Shown: positions 32,056 through 45,000 of the stretch, piece after piece
Numbering within the stretch: position 1 is the first letter of the stretch
Layout: every line of letters starts with the position of its first letter
Assembly (NCBI GenBank): GCA_964019415.1
Contig: OZ025890.1
Span: 3,378,553 to 3,442,552, forward strand
Direction of reading: 5' to 3'
DNA length: 64,000 nucleotides
DNA from: Ianthella basta
Taxonomy: Eukaryota; Porifera; Demospongiae; Verongiida; Ianthellidae
The notes under the pieces: generated by a model
The model's input: only the letters and a program-made list of their open reading frames with translations
Told to the model about the DNA's origin: nothing
Database searches by the model: none
Made by a program: the position numbers and the translations under genes

Positions 32056-32575
32056 CGCGCACACACACCTCCTCCTCCTCGGTTCGCCTTGTCCATAAAG
32101 GACATAGGGCAGGTCCCAGGCCAAAGGCCTGGGGTCCTGTTTCGGAAGCCAGTCCATTCAAAGGGTGGTTTGGCTAGACCCACGCTGGACACACTGGGCT
32201 GGGTGGCTGCTGGGTGCCGTGGCTATTCGTAGCCGTTGTTGGTCGCCCACGGACACCATGGCCACTAAGGACCGTCCCTGGTAGACTGTTACACAGCCGA
32301 CCCAGAAGAGTGGGTGTGGTGGCTAGTTGGTCCTGGTGTTAGGATGCCACGTTATGCTGGTCGCTAGAAGTGGGTGGTCCTCGAACTTGAGACACGCTGG
32401 AATGGGACCCGCCGCCGACGAGGAACAGCGACGCTGGAACTCCAGGTGCCTTGTACACTGGCTGTTCCTTCCATCGAGACGGGATGGTGCCACTTCAACG
32501 CAAAAGTCCGGGTTTGATGTCTTCCCTAGCGACCTCGTGGCGTACCACCCGCCATTTTGGTGACGCCATACACAC

Positions 32576-32633
<58 letters not shown>

Positions 32634-32880
32634 ACACACATGCAAACATATGTACATGCTGTCTCAAAGACATGAACGAAAGGAGAGGGACATGGATGGA
32701 GGGCACACAGATACCTGCAAGTGCTATAGAGCACACCTGCAGGCATTGCAGCAGCTAGGGTTCTGTTGTGGCAGAAGGCAGTTCGCTCGACCGCACTATG
32801 CATACCATCTGGAGAAAATTTCAAAGTGTAACTGTGCCACCCCCTCACCAAATAAATAACTAAATAGTAGCAATAGGTTG
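31745..32880 (-). repeat. Dispersed repeat R1 with CA tracts, copy 1
   Basis: Shares long blocks with 44884-45860 (reverse orientation) and 50150-50890: ATGAACACA...GATTGAAG, the GGACATAGGGCAGG type start, (CA)n at 31931-32070 and 32583-32629, the AAAGGAGAGGGACATGGATGG block and GGTTCTGTTGTGGCAGAA. No protein is encoded. The open frames across the CA tracts are repeat artefacts. Confidence 0.8.
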
Positions 32881-32939
32881 CCCGGAACCAGTTGTATATT
32901 TATCCATTTATCATGCATGAATGTATAATTACATCTCAC

Positions 32940-33008
32940 CTCACACTCCTTAAACAGTGATATAGCTGGATAGTACAACCCCATTGTGATATCAGTGAAG
33001 GCAACACC
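32940..33008 (-). CDS. ASH2L: ASH2L exon: GVAFTDI...SLFKECE
   Basis: 69 bases, 23 codons, phase 0 on both sides. Acceptor ...CTTGTAG, donor GTGAGA. It matches the human [20 protein letters not shown] segment of the SPRY domain. Confidence 0.9.
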
Positions 33009-36000
33009 CTACAAGTAAAAAGGCTGACAATTAGCACTACAAATAATAAACATTTCGTACAAGACTAGTAAGGATGTAGGGATGGCATAGAAAGGGACAG
33101 AAGCAAAAACAAGTGTAGGGGCCGTTACGAATTGGTGCCTAGTCCTACATCCTTGAATTTAGGGAGGATGGTTAAAGCTCCACTGTAACAGCCATTACCA
33201 CATGATGACCTCATACACAGCTCCCCCGGATGCAGGGGAGCTTGGCCAAGCTACTACATATGCAGTAACTTGGTCAAGTGCCCTTTTGCCTAGCAACCAC
33301 CACTAACACCTCATTATCACCTAGCAAAATACACAAATGCCTTCCTTATCAGTTAGCATAAGAATAATTAGCAAATTGATTACAAGAGCAGTAGCAGTGG
33401 ATTCTGTGTGCATGAAGCTTGTGGTAAAGGGTGTCAAGCAATTTGCAAAGGGACGATGTAATTTGTAACCATATGATTATGTGCATGATGCTAAGAATAC
33501 CGTATATCGCAAAATGTTCATGACCAATAATTTTCGCAAATTTTGCACATAGAGCAAATTTGCGAATTTTATATGTATATAATACTTATGGTATAATAAT
33601 AACTTGTGTATGTGCGTAATGTCATAATAAAATGGCGGATCAACAAACAGCGTGTAGCTCTTTCGTTTGCTTGCTACTTACACTAAAAGGGCTTTAATGT
33701 CCACCTTGCAGAGTCTCCTTTGCGAAATCTTTATTTGCGAACATTTCTGACACTAGTCAGGCATCACGTGACCCCTCCTTGCGGAAGGGTCAGGTTAAGT
33801 CTAATACATTGACTTGTGCAGCACGCCACAATGGTTGCGTGCCCAATCAGATTGCAGGAAAGGTGTGAAATAATTATTGCTTGCGTGTCCACAAATGGCA
33901 GCAGACCAGAGCTGGACCAGAGTGTTATACGCTGCGACGGAAGCCATCCAGCGCCTTGGTTATTCTACCATGAAGCCAGAGCAACTTCAGGTCATGTCTG
34001 GCATCGTTTCTGGGAGGGATGTTGTCGCTGTTTTGCCAACCGGCTTCGGCAAGAGCCTGTACTACGCGTGCCCGCCGACAGTGTTCGGCCTGGTGTTGCC
34101 GGTCGAAGGGACATCGATAGTCTTTGCTGTCGCTCCTTTGACGGCTATTATGAAAGATCAGGTAAGTGTCGCGAGCCGTCACACGTGCTTGCAGCCACAA
34201 GCGAGGCATAATGTTGCGCAATAATTACATTCCACAGCGCATAATTGCATTCTGCGTGGACAAGTCAATGTATTAGACTTAACCTGACCCTTCCGTGAGG
34301 AGGTGTCACGCGACGCCTGACTATTCTGACACCCCATTTTGGCAGTGATTCGCAAAATATTTAGGTTGCAAAAAGTTTGCAATATACGGTAGTACCTTGT
34401 GTGTGGTATTCTGATAGTTGCTATTATTGTACTGTGCGTTTCTGATTGTATCTCTTTTTGGTTACTTCCATTTATGTTACAGGTAGAAATTCGTAAGTGT
34501 AAACACAGCTAGGCCTTTGGAAGAGGGCCATGTCCGAAGACAGGCACGATGGAAGGAGGCTAAGTTTGAAGACCTCTTGGCAACAAGCCAACAAGACACA
34601 ACCGGCGTCGTTACTGTCCGTAGAACTTTGAAGCAACATAAAGCTGGAAAGAAAGTGGTGCTGCCAGGAATCGAACCCAGGACATCTGGCTTTAGATGCC
34701 AGTGCTCTAGCCACTGAGCTATGACGCCCTGCCGGTCTTTAAGGGCTGGAGAGTGAGTGGTTGGCGGCGGGGCATCGTAGCTCAGTGGCTAGAGCACTGG
34801 CAGCTAAAGCCAGATGTCCTGGGTACAATTCCCCGTGGCGCCACTTTCTTTCCAGCCCTATGTCTTTCAAAGGTCTATGGACAGTAATGACGCCGGTTGT
34901 CGATGCGTTGCCAAGAGGTCTTCGGACTTAGCCTTTTTCCATCGTGCCTGTCTTCGGCAATGGCCCTCTTCCAATGGCCTAGCTGTGTTTACGCTTATGA
35001 ATTTCTTCCGGTAACTGTTCTTCACACATCAATCAATTCTGTAGTTAGCTACATTTATGTTGTATGCATGCTCAGTTGTTGTGCACATGTTGCAGTAGAG
35101 TGCTTGCTGTTGTAGTGAGTTGAGTGTGGCCAAGTGGTTTATTGATTGTTGTTTCTGTGTTCGTTTCCATGTGATTTGTTGTTGTCAATTCGTGTGCAAC
35201 AGACAAGAACACTATTCTGAGCTCGAATGTGGTGCTGAAGGCCAAGGAGGTAGTGTTGGATCGTCTTCGGGGGGAGGGCGGAGGGGTACTGCTCAACATT
35301 TTGATTCTGCTGCACATTTGTAGAGCCATATGGAAAGCTGCATGCTGGTGGTCATCACTCAGGAGAATTCCAGTGGGAACACTGTCAGTGGAGCTGCTGA
35401 GGGCTTTTCTTGCACTGACCCAATCCTTGAACACCTTCATGCACTTCTTCATGTCAGTAGCAGTTTCTTTCTACATGAATCCACGACTGTGGTTTCCTCT
35501 CGCAAGCAACCCAGGTGACACAGGGAACGAGACTATTAGCAAATTAATAATTACTACAACAGCTGCTACAAAACTGAGCATGCGTAATTACATTCATGCA
35601 ATTACTATAGGAATACTAAAGACAACAAGCATGCAGTAAACACAACACACACCATGCACACTACAGCGACTTAACTCTACAAAGTCATCATCATCCATGG
35701 AAAAATCGAATCTCTAGGACACTGGAGGTCTGTTGTGATTGCCAGCAGGGCGTAAAGATTTTAAAGACTTTGCCATAATAGCCGCAAGCTGGAAACGTGG
35801 GTAGTAGATGCCACAATAATCTGTATAGTCCCTGCAACCAAAAGCCTGCGCATTTATCTGGGCATCTTTTTGTGGTAAGCCACTTACTACACACTTTCAA
35901 AAGTGTATTGCGTACTTTATTGCACTTGTCATCAGGCCTTGGGCCAAAAGCAATATGCCATTGAATGTGTGCAGTAACTAGTACTACTTTGTCTTTTTAA

Positions 36001-38966
36001 TTGCTAAACGAAAACAATAAGCCTTATGTACATTTCGCATTTCCGGAAATGACGATTGCACAATTTCACCCTGTTGGGTGTTGGTGTGTATTTGAAGATG
36101 GAGTACAAACTAGTGGAGAGTGATTTTTCCCTGGCGGGTCGTTGGAAGGATGACAATCAAATAACCTCGAATGAAAAGGTGGCTGTCCTGTCGTGGTGGG
36201 TATCTAAGTGGCCTGAAGGGTGATCTTGTGAAGTGATAAGTTCGGTAGCTCACTGAACTAAAGTAGTGCATGGGCGAGACTCCAAGCTGAGTGGGGCTTC
36301 CACATAGAGCGCGCAGCCTGCATTCGATAGAATAGCTTCTCACTTTGTCCCCAACTAGCACAGGAGTCCAACTGACGAGGGACAAAGTGAGAAGCTGCTC
36401 CTTTGTGTATGGGTGGAAGGTAATAGCTAGCTCTTTGTGCACAGTTCATGTTGTTTGCAACATGCTCTTCACTATGTAGTGCGCTGGTATTTGGTTACAA
36501 GCAATTTGCTTTCAGAATGGAGAAGATAGACACACACAGTGTTGATGTGCACTGTCATTAGACTAGGTTTCCTCGAGCTCGCTACCAGCCTCATCCGTAT
36601 GTCCTTCTACAGAGCTAGAGGGCTCACCTTCACACTTCCTTCGTTTACACAGTAGCAGGAGTTAGTACATTGTCGGAGCCTTTCTTACCCGGGCTAGAGT
36701 GCTCCAAAGGAAACTTCGGCGGCGGAATCTCTAACTTATTACAGGTCACAGGCATCAACTCCTTCGGATTCCACCGCAGTATGCATCAGCTGCAAAAGGT
36801 AGAGAACACACCTTCGTGTGCTCGTTCATATGAAAATAAGCTCTAACAGGCAGAATGTGAAAACATAGTAGGTAACAGTAACCAAATACCAGCGCACTAC
36901 GAAGTGAAGAGCACATTGCAAACAACATGAACCTTGCGCAAAGAGCTAGCTAACACCTTCCACCTGAAGCCTCTCACTTTTTCCCTCGTCAGTTGGACTC
37001 CTGTGCTAACTGGGGACAAAGTGACAAGCTATTCTATCAAATGCAGGCTGCGCGCGCTATGTGGAAGCCCCACTCCACTCGGAGTCCCGCCCATGCACTA
37101 CTTTAGCTCAGTGAGCTACCAAACTTACTGCTTCACAAGATCACCCTTCAGGCCATGAAGAGATCCACCAGAACAGGACAGTCACCTTTTCATTCCAGGT
37201 CATTTGGTTATCTTCTTTTCGCCAACACACCAGGAAAAAATTGCTCTCCACTAGTTTGTACTCCATCTTCAAATACCGTATTGTCTCTAACGTTTCGGCA
37301 GAACAAAACGCAGATCCAAGTCAGCATTTTGGGATATATGGGTTACGACTAGAAGCGTAACATTAGGAAATTATGATGAATAATTAGAGTACGTGATGGA
37401 CTAATAGGAATTCTCGAATTCTCGCTTTCGGTCGAGGCAGCTGTTTGTGCATGGGTATCATGCTTACATGGAGCAGTGGGAGGCTGCAGTTAATACAACA
37501 CTCTACTTCGAATGTGCATTAGGTGAGCGCGACTTCAATGAATAGCCTATGTGAGCAAAATTGAAAACAATTGCCACCAGCGCAGCTGGGCTCTTAGACT
37601 TTTCATTGAAGTCGTGCTCACCTAATTCATGTTCTAAGTAGAGTCTCTATCTGTGGCAATCATTATCATGGTCACAGCAGCCAATGATTCATTAGACTCT
37701 GCAGCAGATGACGACTTATTAGAGTCCAAGACGAACAATAAGGGGCAGCCATTTTTCGTCAAAAATTCAAGTATGATCCGACCCTATGTAGGCTGAACAA
37801 TTAGGGAGTCGAAAAGTTAGGGACAATATGGTACACACCAACACCCCAACAGGGTAAAATTGTGCAATCGTCATTTCCGGAAATGTGAAACATGCATAAG
37901 GCCTATATTAGAGGTTGCCTGCTGCAGCGCCTATATTGTTTTCATTTTGTGATTTTGTTGTATGGCTTCGTGTTACACTTCCGATGGTATGGATGCTTTT
38001 ATAATACGAGAAGCTGTGGCAGTATAACCGTGTGTGCATTTACATTATTATATTGATGGATGTATTGAAGATAGAGAATTTATATTTGCTGGCCACTTCA
38101 TTTGGCTTCACGTGAGAAGGACTTTCAAACCCTGCTTCCAAACATTGCTCCATGCAGAGCAAAGATGCCTTCTGCCTTCAGAAGTTGTGGTCGCTTGTAG
38201 AACAGGTGACCACAGCACTTCTAGAAAGCAGCCGAAAAGTACCCAGCAGGCTTGACTTGGTTTACACAACACCTTCAATCATGGCTGCCTGTCATGAAGG
38301 CCTTCATTTTGCTGTCTTAGACAAGTGATATCATTAAAAATGGCAGCTTGGAGACCACGTGGTTGTGGAGGAGGCCAGAGAATCATGCTATTTCTCAAGG
38401 AATTTGCACATCTGTTTCTGCTGGACTGTGTTCACGACGCCAAATGGAGTGGATGTGTGCGCGATGTGGTTTCTTGTCAGCGAAAAGTGTCACTAGCGTT
38501 GTGAACAGAGATCAACCACCGTAGCTGTAGCGAACCACATACTGTGGTCTTTGGCTGTCTTCAACCATCTTCCACTGCACCCCCTGGGCCTGGCTTGGCT
38601 GAGGAACGGGAGGCCATCTATGGCAAGTCACCCAGCAGCCCCCAAGTCCAGGGTGAAGTCTGGCATGAGGCTTGCTACCTCACCCGCGAAGGACTCCGAC
38701 TGGCTGTAACCAGGCCCCAGGTCTATGGGCTTGGTACCTGTGTAGTAGATGACTGACAGCTTCTCACATGACATCATGCGTGTTACGTACCACTGTGTGG
38801 CACGACTTGGGAGAGAATAGATTTTAGGGACTGTCAGTTAGCTGCCACTAGGGCACTCCTTTAGGTTTGTATGTGCGTGTTTTAGTAATCATGGATCATT
38901 GTCAACATGACCCATCATCCAGCACTACATCTGCTCTATGTCTGTGAGAACAAGGTGTACAGAAGA

Positions 38967-39055
<89 letters not shown>

Positions 39056-42000
39056 GGGTCCTTGGGATGTACCAAGAGTTGTCATAGCGTGTTTGTTGGA
39101 CAGAAAGTGGTTCTGATGCTTAGTGGGGAAAGGATCTGTCTGATAGCTTCTGAGGTGCCTTGGATGTAGGGTATGGTGGTGTGGGCAGTGATGGTTGGTG
39201 CCCGAGAGGGTGAAGGTTGCCTTTGTCATGAGAATATATATCCAGTGCCATGGACAGACTGGGGCGATGAGTGGAGGAGGCATATGCTGTACCTATTGGC
39301 AAAATAGTGAGTATCACTGGCACCATAAGCAGATGGTGGGGTAGGTTTAACTCCAAAATTGCAAGAATTCTTTCAATCTTATCAAAAAATGATATGTTGT
39401 TGCTCATGAAAGCCTTGAAACAGGAGTTCATCCAGGTCTAGGTTAGTATTCTGCCACTCATGGCACTAAACAGATCATCATCAAAAAATCTACTAGGTTC
39501 AAGTTATGACCAATTGTATAAGAGCAGTAAACTTACTTGGAACACTCCATTCTTGTAAAATGCAATCTGAATACAGTAAAAAGAAGCAGGACATAAGGAG
39601 AACAAAACAGCTACTAGCTAATGAATTCAGTGCTGCTCTGTAACCCCACAACACAAGTCTGGACTATGTTGGGCAGAAGCAGGGCTAATGAAGATGAGAT
39701 AAGCATTTCGATTAAATACTTAGGGGCTACCACCCCCAACTTGACATACACTGGTGCACACACTTCATAGCAATGAATGAACAAAAACAAACGATTGAAC
39801 TGAAATGAATACTTAAGCAGAAGTGTAGTAAACAAACATACCCAACACACAGTTTGTACATTCTTATGAAGTAGCCATAAACACACACCTATTCCACTGC
39901 CTCTCCCTCATACACACCACGCACAGACATACACAAACACACACTTGCACACACATATATACACACACCACACATGCACATACACACACATATTCACCAC
40001 ACACACTGAAGCACAAACACAAAATTTACACACATGAGAGAGAGGAAGGAGAGAGGGAGGGAGGGAGAAAATGGAAAGAGAGCACACAGATATGCAAATG
40101 CTTATAGTGCTGACATACGTATGCACAGATTCAAGCAGAACATGAAGGAACTTAGTCACCACAGTGGCTGTGAGTTGTTAAAGGCAGTTTGCTGGAGTGC
40201 ACTATACATGTGCACCATTCTGAGACCATTCAGAAGGGCAACAGCTTGCTTTTAAGCTTTCAACGGTACAGACAGTTGGCAAATCTTAGTGTACACAATT
40301 TTTCGTTTTCGTTGCTCCTGTCGCTTGTCTGAGGCAACGGAGTGAATTGACCTCGAGGCAGGTGACTATTATTGAAGATGATGTACGAACCATGTTGGTG
40401 ACCTGTTGGGTGCTATCCTATTGCTTCTCTGAGCCAGTTAACCAGACTGTGGGAGTCAGTTCCATAAATCACCGAAAGTAGAAGCATCTGTATGCCACAC
40501 TGAGCGACATCATCTCTGGGTTCCTTTCATACATGGTAAGATAGGTATAAAGGTGCTGGGCCAAACTTCTTGAGCAATAATTTGGTAGAGGCTCATTGCT
40601 ACAGCATTGAAAGGACAAGGGGAATTATTGAGCAACACGTAGCAGAGAAAATAGATGGAAATCAATGTAATACGTTTTGATAATTAATTTGATAATTAAT
40701 TTTTGATAATTAATCAATAATTTTGATAATTATTCAAAATTTCTACAATGAGGCAACCATTGAAACAATTTGTAACTGATTTGTAACTGATGAAGGCCTT
40801 CGTGGTTGAAGCGTATTACATTGATTTCCATCTATTCTCTCTGCTACGTGTTGCTCAATAATTCCCCTTGTCCTTTCTCGAGCAATCCATGACGTTAAGC
40901 TCCATTTAGCTGAATGTGACTCAATGTTCATATGATTGAGGACACACTTGCTGGTCAATATTTGTAGTCAACGGCCCATATGGTTGCTGGTACCAAGCCT
41001 TAGCAAGGTAGGTTTCAGCAACCAGAGTAGCAAGGATGAGTAGAGGGAGAGCTTTGGAAAGGTATAGAATGGAAGGAGCACAGTGGATGCAAGATACAAT
41101 CATCTGGATATATAATGGTTGTTGCAGAGAAGTCTACAGATACGTAGGCATTGTAGTGAAGCTTGTCTGTGGAAGCCTTCTTGACAATGCCCAGAGGCTT
41201 CTATCTCACATCTGCTGTGCTGTTAGAGTTGAACCTTTGTTCGTATGTGAAATGGTTTACTACTGTGATGTCACTTCAATGGCTGCCTCATGCAATGGTA
41301 AGAGTCAGAATCATATTGAGTGAATGAAGTAAAGTATGAACAATAATTCCCTGCTCTGTATACTGACCAAGAATACTGTTGAGGATATAACTCCACAGCA
41401 AATGCAACACAACGAGACAAGTAATTCCCTTTTACAACAAAGTTCTAACCCATCTTATTATAATGCACAAAATGCACATTATGTTGAATTACTCCTCTAG
41501 TTTTGGACGAATAGTCATGAAAGACAGTCGGAACATGAAGAGGTGTTGCGAGAGTTACATGGTGGTCCAAAATTAGTTTAAAGTCGTTCTGTCTGAGTTC
41601 TTGCATCTTTCACAGTTGCCGCCATATCTAAGAGAGTGTGTAAAAATCGCATTTAGGTGTTCACAAACTCCTCCTTCAATTTCTACCAATCATCACCAAA
41701 ATCAGAAGATATATCACAACAATCTGGGGGTGACGTTAGGTGATCAGAACCTCCGCCACTGGACTCCATTCAATGAAATGTGTTAACATAAGAAAATTCC
41801 TTTTGTATGGAGTTTCATGGAGCGAATCTATGGAATGCTCCCAATTAAATCGACAATTTCGATTGGCTAAAATGCTCAAACTACGAATGATAGGCAGGGA
41901 ACCCACCCGAAGTGCAGGCATTCAGCTAGTTCCTACATTATCAAACTATTCAACAAATGATCTAATGCTCTAGGATGCTCCAGCATATACATACTAGATC

Positions 42001-45000
42001 TGAAACTACCACAGAAGCTGCTAAGGTCATCACATACGTACTTTGCTTCCCAGGACAGTCTGTTGAAGCTGCAAGCAGGAGAGAACAAATCGATATCTGA
42101 TTATCATTTAAGTAAAGTGCATGTGTATGTCGAACTATTTCACAGCCTCACATGTTCAGCATCTGTATCAAGTTTGTGCTCATAGTAGAAGAAGTTCTTG
42201 AACTTAATCAGTGCTTCATCCTTGTGTGTGGCTGGCAAGTTCACTGCAGCAACAGATCACAGAACATAGTACACACTAACAAAGCTGTACAGTACACGGT
42301 TACCCAGATAATTGAATCCTAGGCTGTGTCATGCTGAATCTTCACTGGGTCACTATGGTGAATCCTCCTATAGAGTCATGCTATAGTATCAGACAGCACA
42401 GTAGAGCTGTCTATGTAAGGATGGTGGTGGTTGTTAGTATGCTGTAATACAAATGAAAAGTAGCGCTATTACTGTGTAGGGTTGAAAACTGGCAAAAGTG
42501 GCCACCTACAAGGAAGTGTCGGTTGTACACTACGCAAGTTCCATTATCTCTGATGCATGGGCATCAGTAGAGAATCTGTCAAGTTGTTGGTAGTAGATGG
42601 TGTTACTGAGATAGCACTCTGCCTCCTTGATGTAGTCACTTGGTTCTGTAAAACAACAGTGGAGCCATGTTAGCACACTTGATCACAATACGTACCACCC
42701 TGGTACCTCAGGCATCATAGTTTCTTCAGGGGTTGTCATTCCTCCTGTCTATGGTTGTTTTGTGGTATCTGTAGCCGTATATTCTTCATTTTTTGGTGTG
42801 TTTCAGCATTTACTGGTTGGTTTTCCAGTATCAGTTCCCTCTCTTTAGGTGCCATCCACAGGCCTGGAGGTCTGAACAGCTTCATTTCAGTGTTGTACTC
42901 CTCTAGGATGTCAAGAACTCCCACAGTTGAAGTCTCCTGAAATAGCATTTCAGGTCACCCTCCAACTAGATGGTTTGTAGTTAGGTGATGTGGGACAAAA
43001 GGAAAGGCCCTTTGGAGAGTAAGTTGGTTTCAGCATCACTAAAGGGTACTTCGGAGACATTGACTACTGTAGAAGGGACACTGGAGTTATACTCTGGGTT
43101 ATGGCACTGTCTTATATACCTGTTTCTGTTGTCAATGGCATTGTCGCTGCTGCTGTTGAAAATCAGCTTAAAGGAGGAGTCCATTGAATTCTGGGAAAGC
43201 CATTCCTGTTGGCAGCATTTGGTGTCTTCAGTGGTTTTTCAATTGTATGTCCAGTCCTCTTCCACTTATATCTTAATTTGTCTATCTGGTGACCTTGAGG
43301 CAGGTCCTCACAAAATTGTAGTGTAAATTGATGTTGATTCATCGCAGGTAAGGTCTATGTAGGTTGTCTGTTGTGGTGGTATTGGTACGTAATTGAGGTA
43401 GCAGACAGCTCTGGATCCCCCAAGGGAGATAAAGCAGTCTTAAATGAGATCTACATGACAGCAGGTAAAAAACTTCAACAGTAACATATCTGCTTTAGAG
43501 TCATAGCCAAAAACTAGTGAGACTAGCATAAGACAAGATTGTGTTAAATATATATACCAATGATCTCAAATCTATATAAATTATAAAATTCACTAGAGCC
43601 AGATTTGTCTATTCGCAAACCCGATTATTCCACAGCATTCACGCAATCAATGCAAAACATGGGAATATTATGGGGTGCCACATGGAGGTGGTCATAGGGG
43701 GGTTGACAGACAACGAATTGCCACACCCGCGAAGAGCATTGCATGTTTTCCTTCTCTTATGGGAAGAGACGTCATGTTTTTCATGTGTTTACAGACTGTG
43801 CATACAAGATTCCAGTCACTTAATGTTTCAGGAATGGGCTGCCAAGCCAGAGGGAGTACTCATGCTCTTCTCTGCAAAAGAGCCGCAGCTAACACTATAT
43901 ATGGCAACATACAGATGTAAATCAGCTACCATATGACTCCAGAAGACAGCAACATGGTAAAGCTATACCTTCTCTGTTTTCATTGTGTCATCATTTTTGT
44001 ACCCAGTCTAAGAGAGCAATCTGTCAATATCATGACAGATACAACTAACTATACAGTCATACCAGCAAACAGGCCAGCATCACCTGTAAAATAGTTGCAT
44101 CCCACCAGCTGGCACACACACACTGTCAAATATAAGCCACACTGGCAATGCCAGGCTGTTGTCAACTCTCCATTGTCGGGTTGCTGGAGAAGGGAAGCCT
44201 GCCAAAGGTGGTCTTTCCTCGCTGTGGCTGCTGGGGACACCAGGGGTCAGGTTATACAGTGGAACCTCACCTTGCGGACACCCCTGAAAAGCGGACACCT
44301 CGATTATGCGGACAATTTCTAAAGTCCCAACGATTGGCACTATTCTACCTGTATAAACGTCCCCTTGAAATGCGGACACCCCATTATTCCATATTGCGGA
44401 CTGCGTACCGCCCTATACAACTCTGTATAAACCCCACCCAATAATCCGGACATTTTGATCAGCTGTCAGAAAATGGCCGCTCCCTGATTTGCACCGCTAC
44501 CACTGACAAGTGACAGGAACAGCGCAGAAGTTGACGAGTGCCGCAAATCGTCTATACTAAGGGTTTAAAGGTGTCTTTAACAATGGAAAGTTCAGCGCAA
44601 ACAGGTACCCTTTAGAATCGTCTTCAGAAATGGTGCGTGAGTCGAGTACACGAGCGAACCACCTCTACCTTTACAAATTCGTCTTATTTTGATACTTTTC
44701 ATGCATACTAGATGATTGTTTTAATGTATGGGCATATAAGCCGTACCTCTGAAATGCGGACACCCCTATAATCAGGACACTTCTCTTGTTCTGAAGGGTG
44801 TCCGCATTATAGGGGTTCCACTGTAGTGGGATTGACGTCGTCCGTCTTGCGGTTCGAAGAGAATTAGCCTTCCATTTCTGCTTTTTAGGGGATGCCGCAG
44901 GCAGCCCCTACATTGTTTTAGTTTTGACATATTGTTGTATGGCTTCGTGTCCCACTTCCAGTGGTATATATGTCGGTATGTATATATACTGTAATACGTT

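Noticed and set aside
34766-34842. Functional tRNA gene
   Set aside because: A and B boxes are present, but the stems are imperfect and a SINE body follows; treated as SINE heads.
35229-35639. 136-codon open frame on plus
   Set aside because: No domain, no repeats or homology recognised; could be chance.
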